Positions 51,377-60,468 of a stretch of DNA of 64,000 nucleotides are shown piece by piece. This stretch comes from Spirochaetota bacterium. Its GTDB lineage: Bacteria; Spirochaetota; Brachyspiria; Brachyspirales; JACRPF01. The stretch spans positions 62,001 to 126,000 of the forward strand of contig JACRPF010000009.1 of assembly GCA_016214035.1 (NCBI GenBank), read 5' to 3'. Numbering within the stretch: position 1 is the stretch's first letter; every line of letters starts with the position of its first letter. Both the position numbers and the translations under genes were made by a program. A model generated the notes under the pieces. It made no database searches. It saw only the letters and a list, made by a program, of their open reading frames with translations, and was not told where the DNA came from.

Positions 51377-54043
51377 TTACTCGATGATTGTCATTCCGGC
51401 AAGCACGAGACCCATGTTCTTCGAAGCAGTTAGGGTTATCGATCGCACCATGCCGCCGCCCACGGCCATATCGTACTGCCAGAGTTCATGTTTTCCGCCG
51501 GGGGAGAACACCGGCTGCGCAACAGAATAGATCTCGTCACGCGAATATTTTGAAAGCAGTTTGCCGTTTTCCACATCGCCGGGCATGAGGAGCTTCATAA
51601 CGATATTTCCGATCTCGCGCCTGACGACAATGGGTTGTTTGATGGGAGCATCACCATCCACGGTGATAGTTCCTATTTCCTTCATGGCGACATCGGTCTG
51701 CAGGCTGGTGTAAAGGAACGATATCGCCTTCGCGTGTCTGCCCACCGGTATCGTGACCGGTTTCACCTCAGTGACGGTTATCCCCGCCGCGCCGCCGCTT
51801 CCGGCGAGATGAAACGGCATGCCGTATTCGGTGGTAAAGGCGCCTGCGGTAAAGCCTTCCGGTTCGGCGAACGACGAATCGGCGGCCGCTGAAAGATCAA
51901 CCGGCAGTGCGGTCTCGCCGCCGGCGGGAAAATATCGTGCAGGATACATGCCCGCGATGACACGCTCAAAAGCGCGTACGGCGAACGACGGTGTGCAGTA
52001 ATCGACGGCCGGTGCGTCGGCGTTCCAGAATGATACGCCCGCCTGCACGTAGGGCCACATCTTTTTCGCGTATTGGAACATCGACTTCGCATTGCCGCTG
52101 TACCCCGTCCAGGTGGTGTGCAGCATGCCGTATACGTTTTTCTTTTTTCCGTAGCGCGAGAAATTGATGATGTTATTGATGTCCTCTTCGCCGGTGGCGC
52201 CGACCACGCGGAATCCGAGTTTCTGGAACTGGTCCACTTCGGAGAACTCAGCCGCGGGGCGGTAATCCCAGACGGTTATCACCGCGCTCTTATCCATTTT
52301 TTTAGCCACGTTGATGAGCGAATCGCGCTCGGCGGGATGTGAACGTCCGTTGAGATAATCCTGCCAGAGCATGAGCGAAAGCGATTTCTTCTTTGCGTAC
52401 GCTTCATAGAACTGCATATCCTTCCAGAGGAGATCGGCAAGTGGGGTATTCATGTTCTCCGGTCGGTTCGGATATTTCCCGCGGTTGAGCACCTCGTCAT
52501 GTCCGATGTGGAGGAATGACGGCGATGGGAATATCGTCCGCATGTCGGCGAATAACTCGTTGATGATCTGATACGTTTTTGGATTGGAGACATTATACGC
52601 GTACGGTGTTCCGGTATCCTCGGCGATATCAATGTTCGCCCTGTTTTTGAACAGATATTCACTGTGTCCATAGGTCTGAAACAGCGGGTCCACTTCTATA
52701 TAATGTTCGTTGGCGATGCCGATGAGCGCCTTCATGTCGCCGGTCGTCATGCCCCATGATTGATGTATCTCCGGATGGCTCGGCCATTTCGCATATTCGC
52801 ATTCGAAGAGGATGCGGTTTATCTTGAGCGGACCGAATACGTTCCTGATGAACAGCGAATGGAGCTTGAGCGAACTGTCGTCAGCGAGCAGATGTATCGC
52901 GCGGTAGGGGAAATCAGCCCAGTCCTTCACTGAACCGAGGCGGAGCGCGCCGGATATGTCGGCAAGCTGCACGAAGGTTGCGAGCGCATAGTAAACGCTT
53001 GCCGGCGTGCTAGCGCCGATGACGACGCCGGATTTTGATGCCGTGATCTCGTGATAATCATATGATGTTGCATTCGGGGCGGTGATCTTTTTTACGGTGA
53101 TGAAACCGGCTGCATCAGGTTTCGCGGTGCGCGGTATGCCTGCGGTTGTGAAGAGTTCCGTCAGGAGTGAAGCATATCGATCGGCGGTCTTCGTGTTTTC
53201 CATTGTGATGCCGACTGAGGCGGGCAGCATCACCGTTCCTCCGGCAAATGACGCGCTTTTGGGCTTCGGAAATATATCGCCGCTTACCGCGCGTTTTTGT
53301 ACTGTCGTCGTCGCCGGGCGCAGTGTCATCGTTCCTCCCGCGGGTGTCACCGCCGGGAGCGCGATGAAGCTTTTGAAATCACCCGACGTGGTGAGCGTCA
53401 TCTCATGATGGAAACGTTCGCCCTTTGCGATTGACGGTGCCGTTGTCACCGGGAATATGAATATCTCGCGTCCTTTGTACGGCTTCGCGCGCCGGTCGAC
53501 CATTCTGAAGCCGGGGCCTTTCACCGCCTCGATGATTATCGTTCCAATCCTGCTTTTTATCACAAGCTGTTTTGATTCCGCCGTTATTTCGGACAGTGAG
53601 GATGTTACGTTGATGGCCGTGCCGCCCTCGTTCTCCACACGCGCGCCTTCCATGAATATCGATGGTATGGCGAGCGGTATGTATTCGAGCATGGCATCGC
53701 GTTCTTCCTTAAGCGTGCCGTCGATGACGATGCGTATGGACCGGGGCGACACCGATTCAAAACGGAATTCATCCACAAAGAAGTCGGAAGGATGATCGGG
53801 GTCGGATGTGATGAGAAGCGATGTCGCGGTCCGCGATGTCTTTACGGGGAATTTTGCGAGCCAGAAATACTGCGTCTTCCAGCTTTTTTCCACGCAGACA
53901 AACGATGTCCCCATGCTGAACTTGTTGTCCTTGAAGGTGACTGTCGGTCCGTCGTTGCGGTTTGCCATCTCGAACTTCCAGTCGCCCTGCGCGGAAAGTG
54001 ATGCGGCGAGAAACAGTGCGGTGATCGTGATGCGTTTCAACAT
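51377..54043 (-). CDS. Secreted glycoside hydrolase family 20 protein
   Basis: The 888-residue protein has a signal peptide (MLKRITITALFLAASLSAQG), an N-terminal beta-rich region of about 260 residues, a GH20b domain, and a GH20 barrel with the catalytic pair in SFLHIGHDEVLNRG and substrate-site Trp residues (HTTWTGY, ITVWDYRP). A C-terminal beta domain follows. It probably removes terminal N-acetylhexosamine outside the cytoplasm, complementing the cytoplasmic GH20 at 33231. GAGGAG precedes the ATG, and a small hairpin (ATCCCG-GTGTT-CGGGAT, 54065-54081) lies in the leader. Confidence 0.9.
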   Translation of the reverse strand: MLKRITITALFLAASLSAQGDWKFEMANRNDGPTVTFKDNKFSMGTSFVCVEKSWKTQYFWLAKFPVKTSRTATSLLITSDPDHPSDFFVDEFRFESVSPRSIRIVIDGTLKEERDAMLEYIPLAIPSIFMEGARVENEGGTAINVTSSLSEITAESKQLVIKSRIGTIIIEAVKGPGFRMVDRRAKPYKGREIFIFPVTTAPSIAKGERFHHEMTLTTSGDFKSFIALPAVTPAGGTMTLRPATTTVQKRAVSGDIFPKPKSASFAGGTVMLPASVGITMENTKTADRYASLLTELFTTAGIPRTAKPDAAGFITVKKITAPNATSYDYHEITASKSGVVIGASTPASVYYALATFVQLADISGALRLGSVKDWADFPYRAIHLLADDSSLKLHSLFIRNVFGPLKINRILFECEYAKWPSHPEIHQSWGMTTGDMKALIGIANEHYIEVDPLFQTYGHSEYLFKNRANIDIAEDTGTPYAYNVSNPKTYQIINELFADMRTIFPSPSFLHIGHDEVLNRGKYPNRPENMNTPLADLLWKDMQFYEAYAKKKSLSLMLWQDYLNGRSHPAERDSLINVAKKMDKSAVITVWDYRPAAEFSEVDQFQKLGFRVVGATGEEDINNIINFSRYGKKKNVYGMLHTTWTGYSGNAKSMFQYAKKMWPYVQAGVSFWNADAPAVDYCTPSFAVRAFERVIAGMYPARYFPAGGETALPVDLSAAADSSFAEPEGFTAGAFTTEYGMPFHLAGSGGAAGITVTEVKPVTIPVGRHAKAISFLYTSLQTDVAMKEIGTITVDGDAPIKQPIVVRREIGNIVMKLLMPGDVENGKLLSKYSRDEIYSVAQPVFSPGGKHELWQYDMAVGGGMVRSITLTASKNMGLVLAGMTIIE

Positions 54044-54156
54044 GATGGACTCCTCGTGTTCCGAATCCCGGTGTTCGGGATGCGCGGGTATGATTCTAGT
54101 ATATGCTTATTCATTGAAAACAGGTGTGGACGCCAGTCCCATTGTGCTGCACTATT

Positions 54157-55017
54157 TCAGCTGTGTGATGCCGCTGAATCCCGGTATTGCTGCGGTGTTC
54201 TGCCGACGAGGCGTTTGAAGATGCGGTGAAAATAGGCGCTGTCAGTGAAGCCCACATCGGACGCAATATGTCGTACCGGCAGCGTGCTTTCCGTGAGCAG
54301 CTGTTTTGCTTTTGCGATGCGGATTTCCGTAAGATATGCCGCGGGATTGGTGCCCGTTTCTTTTTTGAACGCGCGGTAAAAGTGGCTTCTGCTCAATCCG
54401 GTGGTCTGGTGCACAATGCGAAGCGCCTCGGCGCTTGTGTAGTGCGCCTGCAGATGATCGAGCGCCGCGCCGCACGATGTTGCAGCCGCCGGCATCTGCG
54501 TGAGTCCGCATTCCTCGGCGATGACGGCAAGGAGCGAGCGCAGATGCGCGCGTATGAACGATGTATCGCTGCAGTTGTACGAATGAATGAGCTGCGCCCA
54601 TGAACAGACGACACGTTCCAATGCGCCGCCGGTAATCCTGAGCGGCGCAGTATTTTTTGATCCGGTAAAGAACGGTGCGGTGAGCGCGAAGGCCTTGAAT
54701 AGACTCTGTGAGGACGCGAGCGACATGCTATCATCAATCGTCTGCGGCAGACACGCCAGAACGAGTTTTTCCATCGTGCGTGAACGGATGTGTTCCTCGT
54801 GCTTTTCAAGATGGTTCAGGAACAGGAGTGTGCCCGGTGTTATCAGATACGGCGTATCGCCGATGATGCCGTCGCCGCTTCCGTCAAGGACGAGCGTGAT
54901 TTCAAGGAATGCGTGGAAATGCGCGGGCACGGTATACGCGCCGGAGCGTTTTACACGATACGGATATATACAGGGTGCGGAGGTCTCGCGAAAACGATAC
55001 ACAGAACCGCTCTCTTC
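54157..55017 (-). CDS. AraC-family transcriptional regulator
   Basis: The 286-residue regulator has a cupin-type N-terminus (HFHAFLEITLVLDGSG, ITPGTLLFLNHLEKHE) and the AraC double HTH (IVHQTTGLSRSHFYRAFKKETGTNPAAYL, VGFTDSAYFHRIFKRLVGRTPQQYR). It sits between the secreted GH20 gene and the CsgG-like gene, all on one strand. Start choice is uncertain: GGGAG lies 12 bp before 55017, while an ATG at 55104 has no site. Open frame further upstream overlaps the CsgG-like gene and is discounted. Confidence 0.85.
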   Translation of the reverse strand, partial: EESGSVYRFRETSAPCIYPYRVKRSGAYTVPAHFHAFLEITLVLDGSGDGIIGDTPYLITPGTLLFLNHLEKHEEHIRSRTMEKLVLACLPQTIDDSMSLASSQSLFKAFALTAPFFTGSKNTAPLRITGGALERVVCSWAQLIHSYNCSDTSFIRAHLRSLLAVIAEECGLTQMPAAATSCGAALDHLQAHYTSAEALRIVHQTTGLSRSHFYRAFKKETGTNPAAYLTEIRIAKAKQLLTESTLPVRHIASDVGFTDSAYFHRIFKRLVGRTPQQYRDSAASHS

Positions 55018-55126
55018 CATGATACGTGTCCACTCCCGTCTGCTCTCCGTCTGAGACGGTACGCGGCACCATGCGGGTAGTATGCGGCGGATGCTGCTGC
55101 GCATGGGTTTCAGCTTTACGGTTCGG

Positions 55127-56527
55127 TTAAAACACGAATCCGGCGGAGGCATCCGCTTTCTGGCTCCACCGACCGCCGGCGTTTTCCGACGTGGTGATGG
55201 TGAAGCGCGACATGATGTAAAAACCGAATGTCCTGTCGAACTTCCATTCGATGCTTGCCATTGCCCCGCCGCCGTAGTTGAACGTTGATGAACCGAAATT
55301 GAACGGCGACATGGTGAGCGGCATATCGAACGTGATACAGCCGTCCGCATTCACGATGAAGATGAGACGTCCGGTTTTGATGGAGAAACCGGTAAACGGT
55401 GAAAGGAATGCCGACGCCTCGAGGTTCCCGGAGGTAAAACCCGGTGTGACGAACGCCGCGTCTATCTTTACGCCGAGCGTGGCGGTAAGGTCGAATGGAT
55501 CGTCCCCGCCGAGTATGCCGTAGAGATGCAGATTGTAATAGTTCTTGAACGAATTGAGCCGGCTTCCGTTGAGGAAATAGCCGTAGCCGCCGCCGATATG
55601 TAATCCGCTCGACTGTATATACGAGACGAAGCGCCGCTCTGCTTCGCGCGCTTTACGGTCCGCCTCCTGCTGACGGCGTGTTTCAACCGCGCGCCGTTCC
55701 ATCGCCTCGCGGTCCTCGCGGGAACGCTGTTCCTGGCGGAGCCGGTCGCCGCGGAAGTTCTTGTCTTCCTCAGCCCTCCGATCGGCGATGCGCCGCGCCA
55801 TGTCGGAGAAGCGGCCTTCGCGCGGGCGGGCGAGCATGAGGTCGTCGATGAGCATTTGCGCCTCGAAGTAGCGCTTGCTGTCGAACGATTTTTCGCAGGC
55901 GCGGTATTTCTCGTCGCAGTATGCGTCGAGCACGCGTGTGTGCCATTCGCGCGCTTTTACATCGTCCGGGGTATCGCGGATAACGCGTTCGATCGCAAGA
56001 CGCGCAAGTTCGTAGTCCTTGTCGCCGTAGAATAGTTCCACGTCCTTGAGCGACACCGTCTGTTTCCGGTAAAAGAGATATTTTTTCGCGATGCGTGCGG
56101 CAAGTTTGCGTATATCGATGCCGTACGAATTGTCGTTCATGTCCATGGTCTCGGCGATGAGCGTTTCGCTCGATTCAACGCTTACCAGGCGCAGTGATAT
56201 GGTCACGCGCTCGTCGGCCTTTGCCACCGTGCCGATGATCATTTTGTTGGCGGAGAGCATACGTCCTATCTCCACCTGACAGTCCTTGTCGGTACAGCCG
56301 GTCATCTGCAGTTCCTGTTCCTTGAATATCTTGTCAACCTGCGTGCGTTCGATGACCGTGAACGCCTTCTCTTCAACGAATGCGTTCCTGATAAGATCGC
56401 TCAGTTGTACCGCTTCAGCGGCGCTGATGCGCGACCCGGGAACGAGGTCCATCACCGCGACATTGTCCTTCATCTGTCCGAACACGGCAGCCGCCGCAAT
56501 GAATGTTATGTATATTATCTTCTTCAT
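55127..56527 (-). CDS. CsgG-like protein with coiled coil and beta-barrel-like C-terminus
   Basis: The 466-residue protein has a signal peptide, a CsgG-like domain at about 22-150 (VAVMDLVPGSRISAAEA, VIERTQVDKIFKEQELQMTGC, IGRMLSANKMIIGTV), a helical TPR-like region, a highly charged coiled coil at about 260-305 (RQEQRSREDREAMERRAVET) and a C-terminal beta-rich region ending in Phe (ASAGFVF), as in outer-membrane barrels. It is the last gene of an operon with an ankyrin lipoprotein and a barrel protein. It probably forms an envelope complex with them. Confidence 0.82.
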   Translation of the reverse strand: MKKIIYITFIAAAAVFGQMKDNVAVMDLVPGSRISAAEAVQLSDLIRNAFVEEKAFTVIERTQVDKIFKEQELQMTGCTDKDCQVEIGRMLSANKMIIGTVAKADERVTISLRLVSVESSETLIAETMDMNDNSYGIDIRKLAARIAKKYLFYRKQTVSLKDVELFYGDKDYELARLAIERVIRDTPDDVKAREWHTRVLDAYCDEKYRACEKSFDSKRYFEAQMLIDDLMLARPREGRFSDMARRIADRRAEEDKNFRGDRLRQEQRSREDREAMERRAVETRRQQEADRKAREAERRFVSYIQSSGLHIGGGYGYFLNGSRLNSFKNYYNLHLYGILGGDDPFDLTATLGVKIDAAFVTPGFTSGNLEASAFLSPFTGFSIKTGRLIFIVNADGCITFDMPLTMSPFNFGSSTFNYGGGAMASIEWKFDRTFGFYIMSRFTITTSENAGGRWSQKADASAGFVF

Positions 56528-56542
56528 GGTATTCCTCCGGCC

Positions 56543-59500
56543 TTATCGATTGCGCAGCGGTGCAAGCAGCATGTCCGCCGTCCGGTTGCGATACCGGTTG
56601 TAGGTGGTGAATACTTCGAGGATATCGGGTTTGCCGATGCGGCCGCTTGAGAGCGACTCGTCAAGCTCGCGTCTGAGCGTCTGTTCGAGCGGCTGTACCG
56701 CCTTGAGGAAGAGGTCGTACGATATCTCGCCGCTTTTCGTCTTGGCAAGGACGTCGCTCCCCTTGTCCACAAGGAGCGCAACGAATTCCGTCTGCCGTTT
56801 CGCAGCCTCGCTCACGGTCGGTACATTCGTCGCCACGGAGGCCGACGCCGCATACATAAGCGCGGTCATATTGTTCTCATCGCGGAGCGTTGTGTCGGCT
56901 CCCAAAAGCAGGAGGAAGCGGGCGTCTGCGAGCGACAGTGTTTTTGCGGCGGTGAAAAGCCGCGCCGGCGCTTCGTTGGTGGCGTTATAGAGGCGCACCA
57001 GATCGGCGTGATGGATATCATACGCGATATCCACCGGCGTGCGCTGTTTGTCGTCATGCGCCGTAAGGCTCGCTTTTTTCTCAAGAAGTTTCGTGGCGAT
57101 GGGTACGTCGCCGTTTTTACTCGCGATGATTATCGGAGCGCCGCTGTCGGCGTTCGGGTCGGCACCCGCCTGAAGGAGAAGCGACACGAGTGCGAGATTG
57201 CGCGCGGTGCATGCGGTGATGAGCGGGCGTCCCGCACGTACGTTCACGTCGGCTCCTTTTTTGACGAGGAGCGCCGCCACCGATTCGCTGTTCTGTTCGC
57301 AGGCGGTGATGAGCGGAGCGCCGTTCTCAACGTTCGGGTTCGCGCCGTAGGCGAGGAAAAGTTCCACCGCGTCGGCGTTGCCTTTTGAGGCGAGTGTGAC
57401 CAGCAGTTTGCCGTCGCGTACGTCGACACGCGCCTTGTTCGTGACGAGGAGCGATATAAACGCCGTCGCATTGTTCGAGCAGACGATGGCGAGCGGTTCG
57501 CCGTTGAGTATGTTCACGTCCGCCCCGCGTTTGATGAGAAGCGTGGCGAGCTGTGTGTTGCCCTCGCGGCATGCGGCGAGCATGAGTTCACCGCCGCTTA
57601 CGTTGACGTTGGCGCCTTTCTCGATGAGCATGACCACGATGGCCATATTGCGTTTCGTGAATGCGTTGATGAGCGGGGCACCGGCGCGTATATTTACGTC
57701 GGCGTTGTTGGCGAGTGCGAGCTTTACCGCGTCCACATTGCCCGCGGCACACGCCGAAACGAGCAGTTCGCCCTCGTTCGCGTTGACGTTCGCGCCGCGT
57801 TCCAGGAGGAGTTTGACGAGCGGTATGTTGCCGCCGCGCCATGCCACCAGAAGCGGTTTGCCGTCGTCGATGTTCACGTTCGCCTTGAGCGCTAATAGTT
57901 CGCTTACCGTCTCGATGGATTTTGCATCGCAGGCGACTACGAGCGGCGTCGTGGTGATGTCGTTCACATTGGCGCCTTTCGTTACCGCGAGGCGTGCCAG
58001 CATGGGATTGTTGTACCGGCAGGATGCAAGAAGGATATCCAGCGGTGTGATGGAGTATGCTGCGCCGCGTTCGATGAGCATGCGCGCAATCTTGAGCTGC
58101 TGGGCCTTGATGGCCTTTTCAACCAACTGCGCCTCTTCGGGTATGACCAGCGATTTGGTCGCCACCAGGAGTTTAACGATATCGGCATTGCCTTTCGAAC
58201 ACGCGGTGATGAGCGCCCGCGACATCTGCGCGTTGGGGTCGGTGCCGCGGTCGAGCATGAGCTTCGCCAGGTCCGCATCGCCGCTGTCGACGGCGGTGAG
58301 GAATATCTGTTCGTCGGCCATCGATGATGACGCCCCGCGGTCGAGGAGGAGCTTTACCACTTTCGTCTGACGTGCGCGGTATGCGGCGGTGAGCGCTTCG
58401 CCGCTTCTGATATTGATATTCGCTTTGTTGTCAAGCAGATACTTTACCACCGCTTCCTGTCCGTTGCTCGCCGCGGTGACGAGCGGTTCTCCGTTCAGGG
58501 CGTTCACGCCCGCGCCGCGCGATACCATGAGCTGCACGATATCGAGTTTGCCGCTCCGGCAGGCGTCGATGTAGAAGAATCCGTCGTTCATCATCGGGTT
58601 CATGTTGCCGCGGTCGAGCAGTATGCCGAAGAGCGTGGCGTCATTGCCGCGGTAGGCGAGATTGATGATGGCGTCGTCGGCGATGCGCGGATTTCCGCCG
58701 TTGGCGAAGAAGAATTTCAGAAGGTCATAGTTCTTTTTTTTCGCCGCATCGAAAAGTATGGCGCCGTTTTTGGCGTTCACGTTCGCGCCGCCGGTCACAT
58801 ACAGCTTCGCAAGTTCCGTCTGTCCCGCGTCCATAGCGATGGTAAAGGCGCTGTCGCCTGCCTGGTTCTCGCGGTTCACATATTTCGCGTCGCCGGTCTT
58901 TCCCCAGATGAATTTTGCCGTCGCATTATCCTTCAGGCCCGATGCGATCATGAGCGCCGTGTTTCCTCTGCCGTCGGCCGCATCGCGGAGATTGGCGTTT
59001 GCGGAGAGCGCGAAGGTTATCATGTCGGTGTCGCCGCGTCTGACGGCCTCGAGATATACGCGGTCAGCGTCGAACTGACGCGCGGTATATTTTTTGCGGA
59101 GCATCGTCTTTGCGCCGTTGAACAGTCCCCGTTCAAGCAGTTCTTCGAGTATCGTCTGCGCATTGGCCCGGTCGATGCGGGCGTTGTTTGCCACGAGCAC
59201 TTCCACGGCGGTATACGCGCGCGCCGCATAGGCGACATCAAGTGCCGTTTTTTTGTTATTGTCCTCGGCGTTCAGGTCCGCGCCTTTCTCTACGAGTATG
59301 GCGGTGACGTTCGCCCGGTCGTTTTTGGCGGCAAGATGAAGCGGTGTCTCACCCGCGGCGTTCGTCTTCGTAACCGCGTCGTGTCCGCCGTTCCTGATAA
59401 TGGCCTGTACCGCGCTCGAGTCGCCGCGCGCGGCGGCGTCGTGTATCGACGGGAGAAAAAGTCCGGACAGGTCGATGTTGCCGACATAAGTGGCCATGCT

Positions 59501-59587
59501 GCTGCGGCTCGTATTGAAATGCTTGTAGAAGGCGCAACCGCTCAGAAGAAATACGGAAATTGCGAGTGTGAGTACAGTGCGTTTCAT
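56543..59587 (-). CDS. Giant ankyrin-repeat lipoprotein
   Basis: The 1014-residue protein starts MKRTVLTLAISVFLLSGCAF, a signal peptide with lipobox LSGC, so it is lipid-anchored. Nearly all of the rest is ankyrin repeats of 31-33 residues (GETPLHLAAKNDRANVTAIL, VEKGADLNAEDNNKKTALDV and so on), close to thirty units. Ankyrin arrays bind proteins; a periplasmic or surface array of this size is unusual. It lies 17 bp after the barrel gene and 15 bp before the CsgG-like gene, with good ribosome sites, in one operon. Confidence 0.92.
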   Translation of the reverse strand: MKRTVLTLAISVFLLSGCAFYKHFNTSRSSMATYVGNIDLSGLFLPSIHDAAARGDSSAVQAIIRNGGHDAVTKTNAAGETPLHLAAKNDRANVTAILVEKGADLNAEDNNKKTALDVAYAARAYTAVEVLVANNARIDRANAQTILEELLERGLFNGAKTMLRKKYTARQFDADRVYLEAVRRGDTDMITFALSANANLRDAADGRGNTALMIASGLKDNATAKFIWGKTGDAKYVNRENQAGDSAFTIAMDAGQTELAKLYVTGGANVNAKNGAILFDAAKKKNYDLLKFFFANGGNPRIADDAIINLAYRGNDATLFGILLDRGNMNPMMNDGFFYIDACRSGKLDIVQLMVSRGAGVNALNGEPLVTAASNGQEAVVKYLLDNKANINIRSGEALTAAYRARQTKVVKLLLDRGASSSMADEQIFLTAVDSGDADLAKLMLDRGTDPNAQMSRALITACSKGNADIVKLLVATKSLVIPEEAQLVEKAIKAQQLKIARMLIERGAAYSITPLDILLASCRYNNPMLARLAVTKGANVNDITTTPLVVACDAKSIETVSELLALKANVNIDDGKPLLVAWRGGNIPLVKLLLERGANVNANEGELLVSACAAGNVDAVKLALANNADVNIRAGAPLINAFTKRNMAIVVMLIEKGANVNVSGGELMLAACREGNTQLATLLIKRGADVNILNGEPLAIVCSNNATAFISLLVTNKARVDVRDGKLLVTLASKGNADAVELFLAYGANPNVENGAPLITACEQNSESVAALLVKKGADVNVRAGRPLITACTARNLALVSLLLQAGADPNADSGAPIIIASKNGDVPIATKLLEKKASLTAHDDKQRTPVDIAYDIHHADLVRLYNATNEAPARLFTAAKTLSLADARFLLLLGADTTLRDENNMTALMYAASASVATNVPTVSEAAKRQTEFVALLVDKGSDVLAKTKSGEISYDLFLKAVQPLEQTLRRELDESLSSGRIGKPDILEVFTTYNRYRNRTADMLLAPLRNR

Positions 59588-59604
59588 TGATGACCTCTTG
59601 CGGT

Positions 59605-60246
59605 TTATAGGAACAGCATGCCGGATACGCGCAGCGACCAGTCGAACGGTGAGTGAAGACCCATTATGGCTGCGAACATCGGGGAAAGCGAGAACTCATA
59701 ACAGAGTTTGATGCCCCAGTCCCGCGCCATGAGCCATTCGGTGCCGAGGACAAGCGAGTGTATGTTCGGGTGTATCACGTTCGTCACGCCGGGTGTCACC
59801 GCGCCGCCCATGAGCTGTCCCAGGAGGAGCAGCGGCTCAAGCCGGTATTCCGCGTACACGCTCAACGGGAGATAGGGAGCATCAATGCCCGCGCCCACGC
59901 CGATGGCGGCTTCGATGATGGGGGTGGCGATGAATTTGCCGATATCGTTCTGCGGGTAGAAGAGCGGAATGCGTGTGGATATTTCAGCGAAGAAGTTATC
60001 CTCGAGGTGCACCGCATAACCCACGCCAACCGTCGTGCCGACGGATGAGTTGGTGATGCCGTTCGAACCGACGGCGGATGATGATGAGCTGTTCGTGTAA
60101 TAATATGATGTGTTCGTATCGTTGGTAACGCTCCACCAATCTCCGACGGAGTGGAATCCAAAATCAACATAAAAGCCGTCGGGCATGGCCCAGAGACAGA
60201 CGGCTGCACTCGCGCATATGGCGATGCGCACAAGCCGGTTCAACAT
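59605..60246 (-). CDS. Outer-membrane beta-barrel-like protein
   Basis: The 213-residue protein has a signal peptide (MLNRLVRIAICASAAVCLWA) and alternating amphipathic strands with Tyr/Ser/Gly-rich loops (TNTSYYYTNSSSSSAVGS), ending SLRVSGMLFL, a barrel-like C-terminus. GGAGG lies 7 bp before the ATG at 60246. It is the first gene of the barrel-ankyrin-CsgG operon behind a TTGCAA-N17-TATAAT promoter. A longer frame to 60324 would cross that promoter. Confidence 0.78.
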   Translation of the reverse strand: MLNRLVRIAICASAAVCLWAMPDGFYVDFGFHSVGDWWSVTNDTNTSYYYTNSSSSSAVGSNGITNSSVGTTVGVGYAVHLEDNFFAEISTRIPLFYPQNDIGKFIATPIIEAAIGVGAGIDAPYLPLSVYAEYRLEPLLLLGQLMGGAVTPGVTNVIHPNIHSLVLGTEWLMARDWGIKLCYEFSLSPMFAAIMGLHSPFDWSLRVSGMLFL

Positions 60247-60276
60247 ACAGTACCTCCGCGCGTTGAGAGTTCCGGC

Positions 60277-60305
60277 ATTATACCGCAACGGCGTTCTATT
60301 TGCAA
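60277..60305 (-). promoter_or_regulatory. Strong sigma70-like promoter of the barrel-ankyrin-CsgG operon
   Basis: Minus-strand TTGCAA (60305-60300), 17 bp and a perfect TATAAT (60282-60277) are seen, about 30 bp upstream of the start codon. Confidence 0.7.
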
Positions 60306-60415
60306 GAAAAAAATAGTTCGTCAATTCTGATAGTGCACCGCATGCCTGTAAATATTCGGACAGTAATTGTATTTCGTTCAGTAATTACATGCTGCCGGAT
60401 TCGTACAATTTCATA

Positions 60416-60443
60416 TCGACAAAATAGTTCTTTCTGATATACT
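60416..60443 (+). promoter_or_regulatory. Sigma70-like promoter of the 60469 lipoprotein gene
   Basis: TCGACA (60416-60421), 16 bp and TATACT (60438-60443) are seen, followed by AAGGAG and the ATG at 60469. Confidence 0.6.
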
Positions 60444-60468
60444 ATTTCCTGAAAATAAGGAGAGTCAT

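Noticed and set aside
55018-55350. Upstream part of the AraC frame overlapping the CsgG-like gene
   Set aside because: Most of it lies inside the 3' end of another gene on the same strand in a different frame, and its composition is unlike a regulator N-terminus. Only the ATG at 55104 remains a weak alternative start.
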